DNA of 64,000 nucleotides, taken from contig JAHYJN010000012.1 in the NCBI GenBank assembly GCA_019428905.1, positions 1 through 64,000 of the forward strand, read 5' to 3'. Both the position numbers and the translations under genes were made by a program. The notes under the pieces were generated by a model. It was not told the origin of the DNA. It was given only the letters and a program-made list of their open reading frames with translations, and made no database searches. Source of the stretch: Candidatus Brevefilum sp. GTDB taxonomy: Bacteria; Chloroflexota; Anaerolineae; Anaerolineales; Anaerolineaceae. This document shows positions 61,682 through 64,000 of this stretch, piece after piece (within the stretch, counting starts at the first letter, position 1; every line of letters begins with the position of its first letter).

Positions 61682-63175
61682 TTATGGAGTATAAACAAAT
61701 TGATCGACAAAATAGGTGGGGATGCGGTGACGGTCAAAGGGCATTACTAGGCGGTCAATGCCTGATAACATAGCAAATTGGCCAATGGGGGGAAAATAAG
61801 GTTGCAAGAACTTTTGTTCTTTGGAGAAGAAACGACCATGGCGATCCATATACACGGTCGGAACAGCAGGATCTGGCTGCATGTACCAATCAAGGCGGCG
61901 TTGCAAGGTGACATTGGCCAGAATAAGGCGTTGATTTGACATACCTAACTTCATAAGGGCATGGATTTCATCCAAGCAGGTTTGACTATTATCACGATAG
62001 GGGGAAGTTTTAACGCCGCTGGTAATGGTCCCCACATTGGTAAAAAATTGATTACCTACGGTAGCAATATCGTAAAGCTGGGCACCGGTATCTTTTTCGC
62101 AAACGACACGAAAATAAAGATCAGGACGAGAGCCGGGATTGGTCACAGAAGTGAGCAAATTCCAAGCGCCACCGGAATACTGCCGGCCATACTTACCTAT
62201 TTGAGGAAAATTAGAATTTTCATCAATGCGAAGCTGAAAATAATCGGTCGCACTAGAAGTATTCGGATGGAAAAGAACCCAATATTTAGTACCAGCAGTG
62301 AGGGTATATGCTGTGGAAAAAGTAAATTTGACCCAAGTGTAATTATAGGGAGATAATAAAGGGCCTGAAAAACCAGTTGAAGTTGCTAAAACAGCACTGG
62401 GAGCATCGCTAACATTTGAATAAATACGAGCAAAAATACTATTGGTCGGTGAACCAACTTTACGCATAAGAAAATAAACATACTTAACATCAACATTTTC
62501 ATTCGGTATGAAGGATTGAGCAACATTAGAGATGGTTCCATTGCCAGAAGCAACAGAACCTGGCCCAGGACCTTGATTGGCATAAAAACCTTCGAGGTTT
62601 TGATAATAGACCCAATCGAGGGTGCTAAACCAACCAGAACAATGAATCTGGATATAGGGATCAGATAACTTACCATGGGGGGATAATACAGATTGGGGGA
62701 ATGCAGAAAGTTCTAAGAAAGTATCACGGAGGTTATTAGCAAAAACATCATCGATGTTTTTGCGATAAAGTGTAAGTTCTCGCCAGCCATACTCTGCACC
62801 AGAAAGTGAATTAGAAGCAAAAGTTGTTTGATATTGATCGGATAACTTATTATCAGGGGAAATAAAAGAGTATTTGACACTGACCCAATTGAACAACTTA
62901 TCAAGGGAGATCTCGAATTGAGACTTTTCGAAGCGAACAGTGATTCGATCAATAAAGCCCCACCAGGCTGGGATGGAAAATTCATCTGAAATGGTGATGG
63001 GACAGCGGATCAGCCCGGTGTATTCGAGCAGGCGCTCGATCGGTGCGCCGGCACTGAGAGTGGCTTCAGCTGGTCCGCCGTAGGCGGTCCAGCTGAGCTT
63101 GTCGACCCGGAAATTTACTGGTCGGATGGGATGGGTTGAGAAGTCACGGTTTAGGATGGTAGCATGTAGGGTCAT
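61682..63175 (-). CDS. Phage/tailocin-like tail protein with internal choice-of-anchor R-like domain
   Basis: Large ORF, N-terminal pattern of virion tail-tip/hub-like proteins; QSFIPNENVDVKYVYFLMRKVGSPTNSIFARIYSN...LTAGTKYWVLF matches choice-of-anchor R pattern. Confidence 0.5.
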   Translation of the reverse strand: MTLHATILNRDFSTHPIRPVNFRVDKLSWTAYGGPAEATLSAGAPIERLLEYTGLIRCPITISDEFSIPAWWGFIDRITVRFEKSQFEISLDKLFNWVSVKYSFISPDNKLSDQYQTTFASNSLSGAEYGWRELTLYRKNIDDVFANNLRDTFLELSAFPQSVLSPHGKLSDPYIQIHCSGWFSTLDWVYYQNLEGFYANQGPGPGSVASGNGTISNVAQSFIPNENVDVKYVYFLMRKVGSPTNSIFARIYSNVSDAPSAVLATSTGFSGPLLSPYNYTWVKFTFSTAYTLTAGTKYWVLFHPNTSSATDYFQLRIDENSNFPQIGKYGRQYSGGAWNLLTSVTNPGSRPDLYFRVVCEKDTGAQLYDIATVGNQFFTNVGTITSGVKTSPYRDNSQTCLDEIHALMKLGMSNQRLILANVTLQRRLDWYMQPDPAVPTVYMDRHGRFFSKEQKFLQPYFPPIGQFAMLSGIDRLVMPFDRHRIPTYFVDQFVYTP

Positions 63176-63972
63176 AGCAGCCTTAGTCGGGGATAGTAGA
63201 AAATTTTGAGGTCAGCAATATTGGAAATCGGCATTAGGTTATTAGAATCGGACCAGTAAAAAAAGATGCGTGAATGTGAATTGGGATATAAAAGCAATGG
63301 CCCACCCACCCGGGCATGTGAGACTGTTTCACCCGTTGAGGGTGAAACACGAATATTGTAACGGTCTCTAAAAGAATCATCGATGATCGTATAGTTATAG
63401 ACCGTGTCAATAAAGCCAAAAAAAGAGACTGCGTAGGTAAGGGGGAAAAGCGTCAGGCAGTCAATATCCAGAGTGACTGTGGCACCGGATGTACGATAAC
63501 CATATAAAACGACCTGGAGCCGCTCTGGATTTACTTCACGAAGGAGATAATTCGGAGGGATCTCTACTGGTGGGAGGATAATATAACCATAACCAGGGGC
63601 ACAATAAACGGGCTCAGAGACATAAAGAACTTCACCATAGCGCTCAATATGAACTTTGAGATAAAGATCGGTATAGGCATGGGTATTAAATAAGTGGATG
63701 ATCGGCCTAAATGTTTGACCATTGAAATAGGGAATATAAGCGGAATCAACTAGATAGGTAGTGATATAAGCGAATGTGGATGCGGTCCATGAGAAGCGGT
63801 CATAATAGCCCTGGATGGCTGCGCCGGTGGCATAAGGTGTGCCACCTAAAAGATTATTGTAATAAGCGAAGAAGGGTGTATCTGCATCATAGGTAGGATG
63901 ATGGAAAATGCCTATGAATAAATCTTTGAGGATAGCTGCTGGCGGCGTGGCGAAGAAATATTCAATGCGCAA
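63172..63972 (-). CDS. Hypothetical phage-tail-like protein, translationally coupled to downstream tail protein
   Basis: 266-aa ORF overlapping the next CDS by 4 nt (ATGA); AT-rich; no recognisable cellular family. Confidence 0.5.
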   Translation of the reverse strand: MRIEYFFATPPAAILKDLFIGIFHHPTYDADTPFFAYYNNLLGGTPYATGAAIQGYYDRFSWTASTFAYITTYLVDSAYIPYFNGQTFRPIIHLFNTHAYTDLYLKVHIERYGEVLYVSEPVYCAPGYGYIILPPVEIPPNYLLREVNPERLQVVLYGYRTSGATVTLDIDCLTLFPLTYAVSFFGFIDTVYNYTIIDDSFRDRYNIRVSPSTGETVSHARVGGPLLLYPNSHSRIFFYWSDSNNLMPISNIADLKIFYYPRLRLL

Positions 63973-64000
63973 TGGCGCTGGTAGATCAGTTGAGAAGTTG

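Overview
The window looks like a chromosomal segment of a Chloroflexota (Anaerolineae-like) bacterium; this taxonomic guess is an inference from gene content. It opens with a minus-strand rRNA operon: 16S, tRNA-Ile, tRNA-Ala and a truncated 23S, preceded by three tandem consensus promoters. Mostly housekeeping genes follow: surE, an enlarged secA, clpB, upp, tpiA, two mgtE paralogues, pgk, gap, a yvcK-like gene, an aminotransferase, a sensor kinase, an ABC exporter, MFS, GH1 and others. Accessory content includes a MazF/PemK-type and a VapBC-type toxin-antitoxin pair, a solitary DNA methyltransferase, an Imm-5-like protein, a MITE-like element, dispersed heptanucleotide repeats, and a phage-tail-like module running off the right edge. 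The most unusual feature is a non-coding array at 13643-16409: 15 full units plus one half unit of a ~125-bp repeat. Each unit is bounded by inverted GC-rich arms (AACCCCGGGGGTCT ... AGACCCCCGGGGTT) separated by a modular, shuffled interior. The array is split by a MazF-type toxin-antitoxin pair. I cannot assign it to any class I know (not CRISPR, not attC, not coding), so it is the best candidate for an undescribed system.
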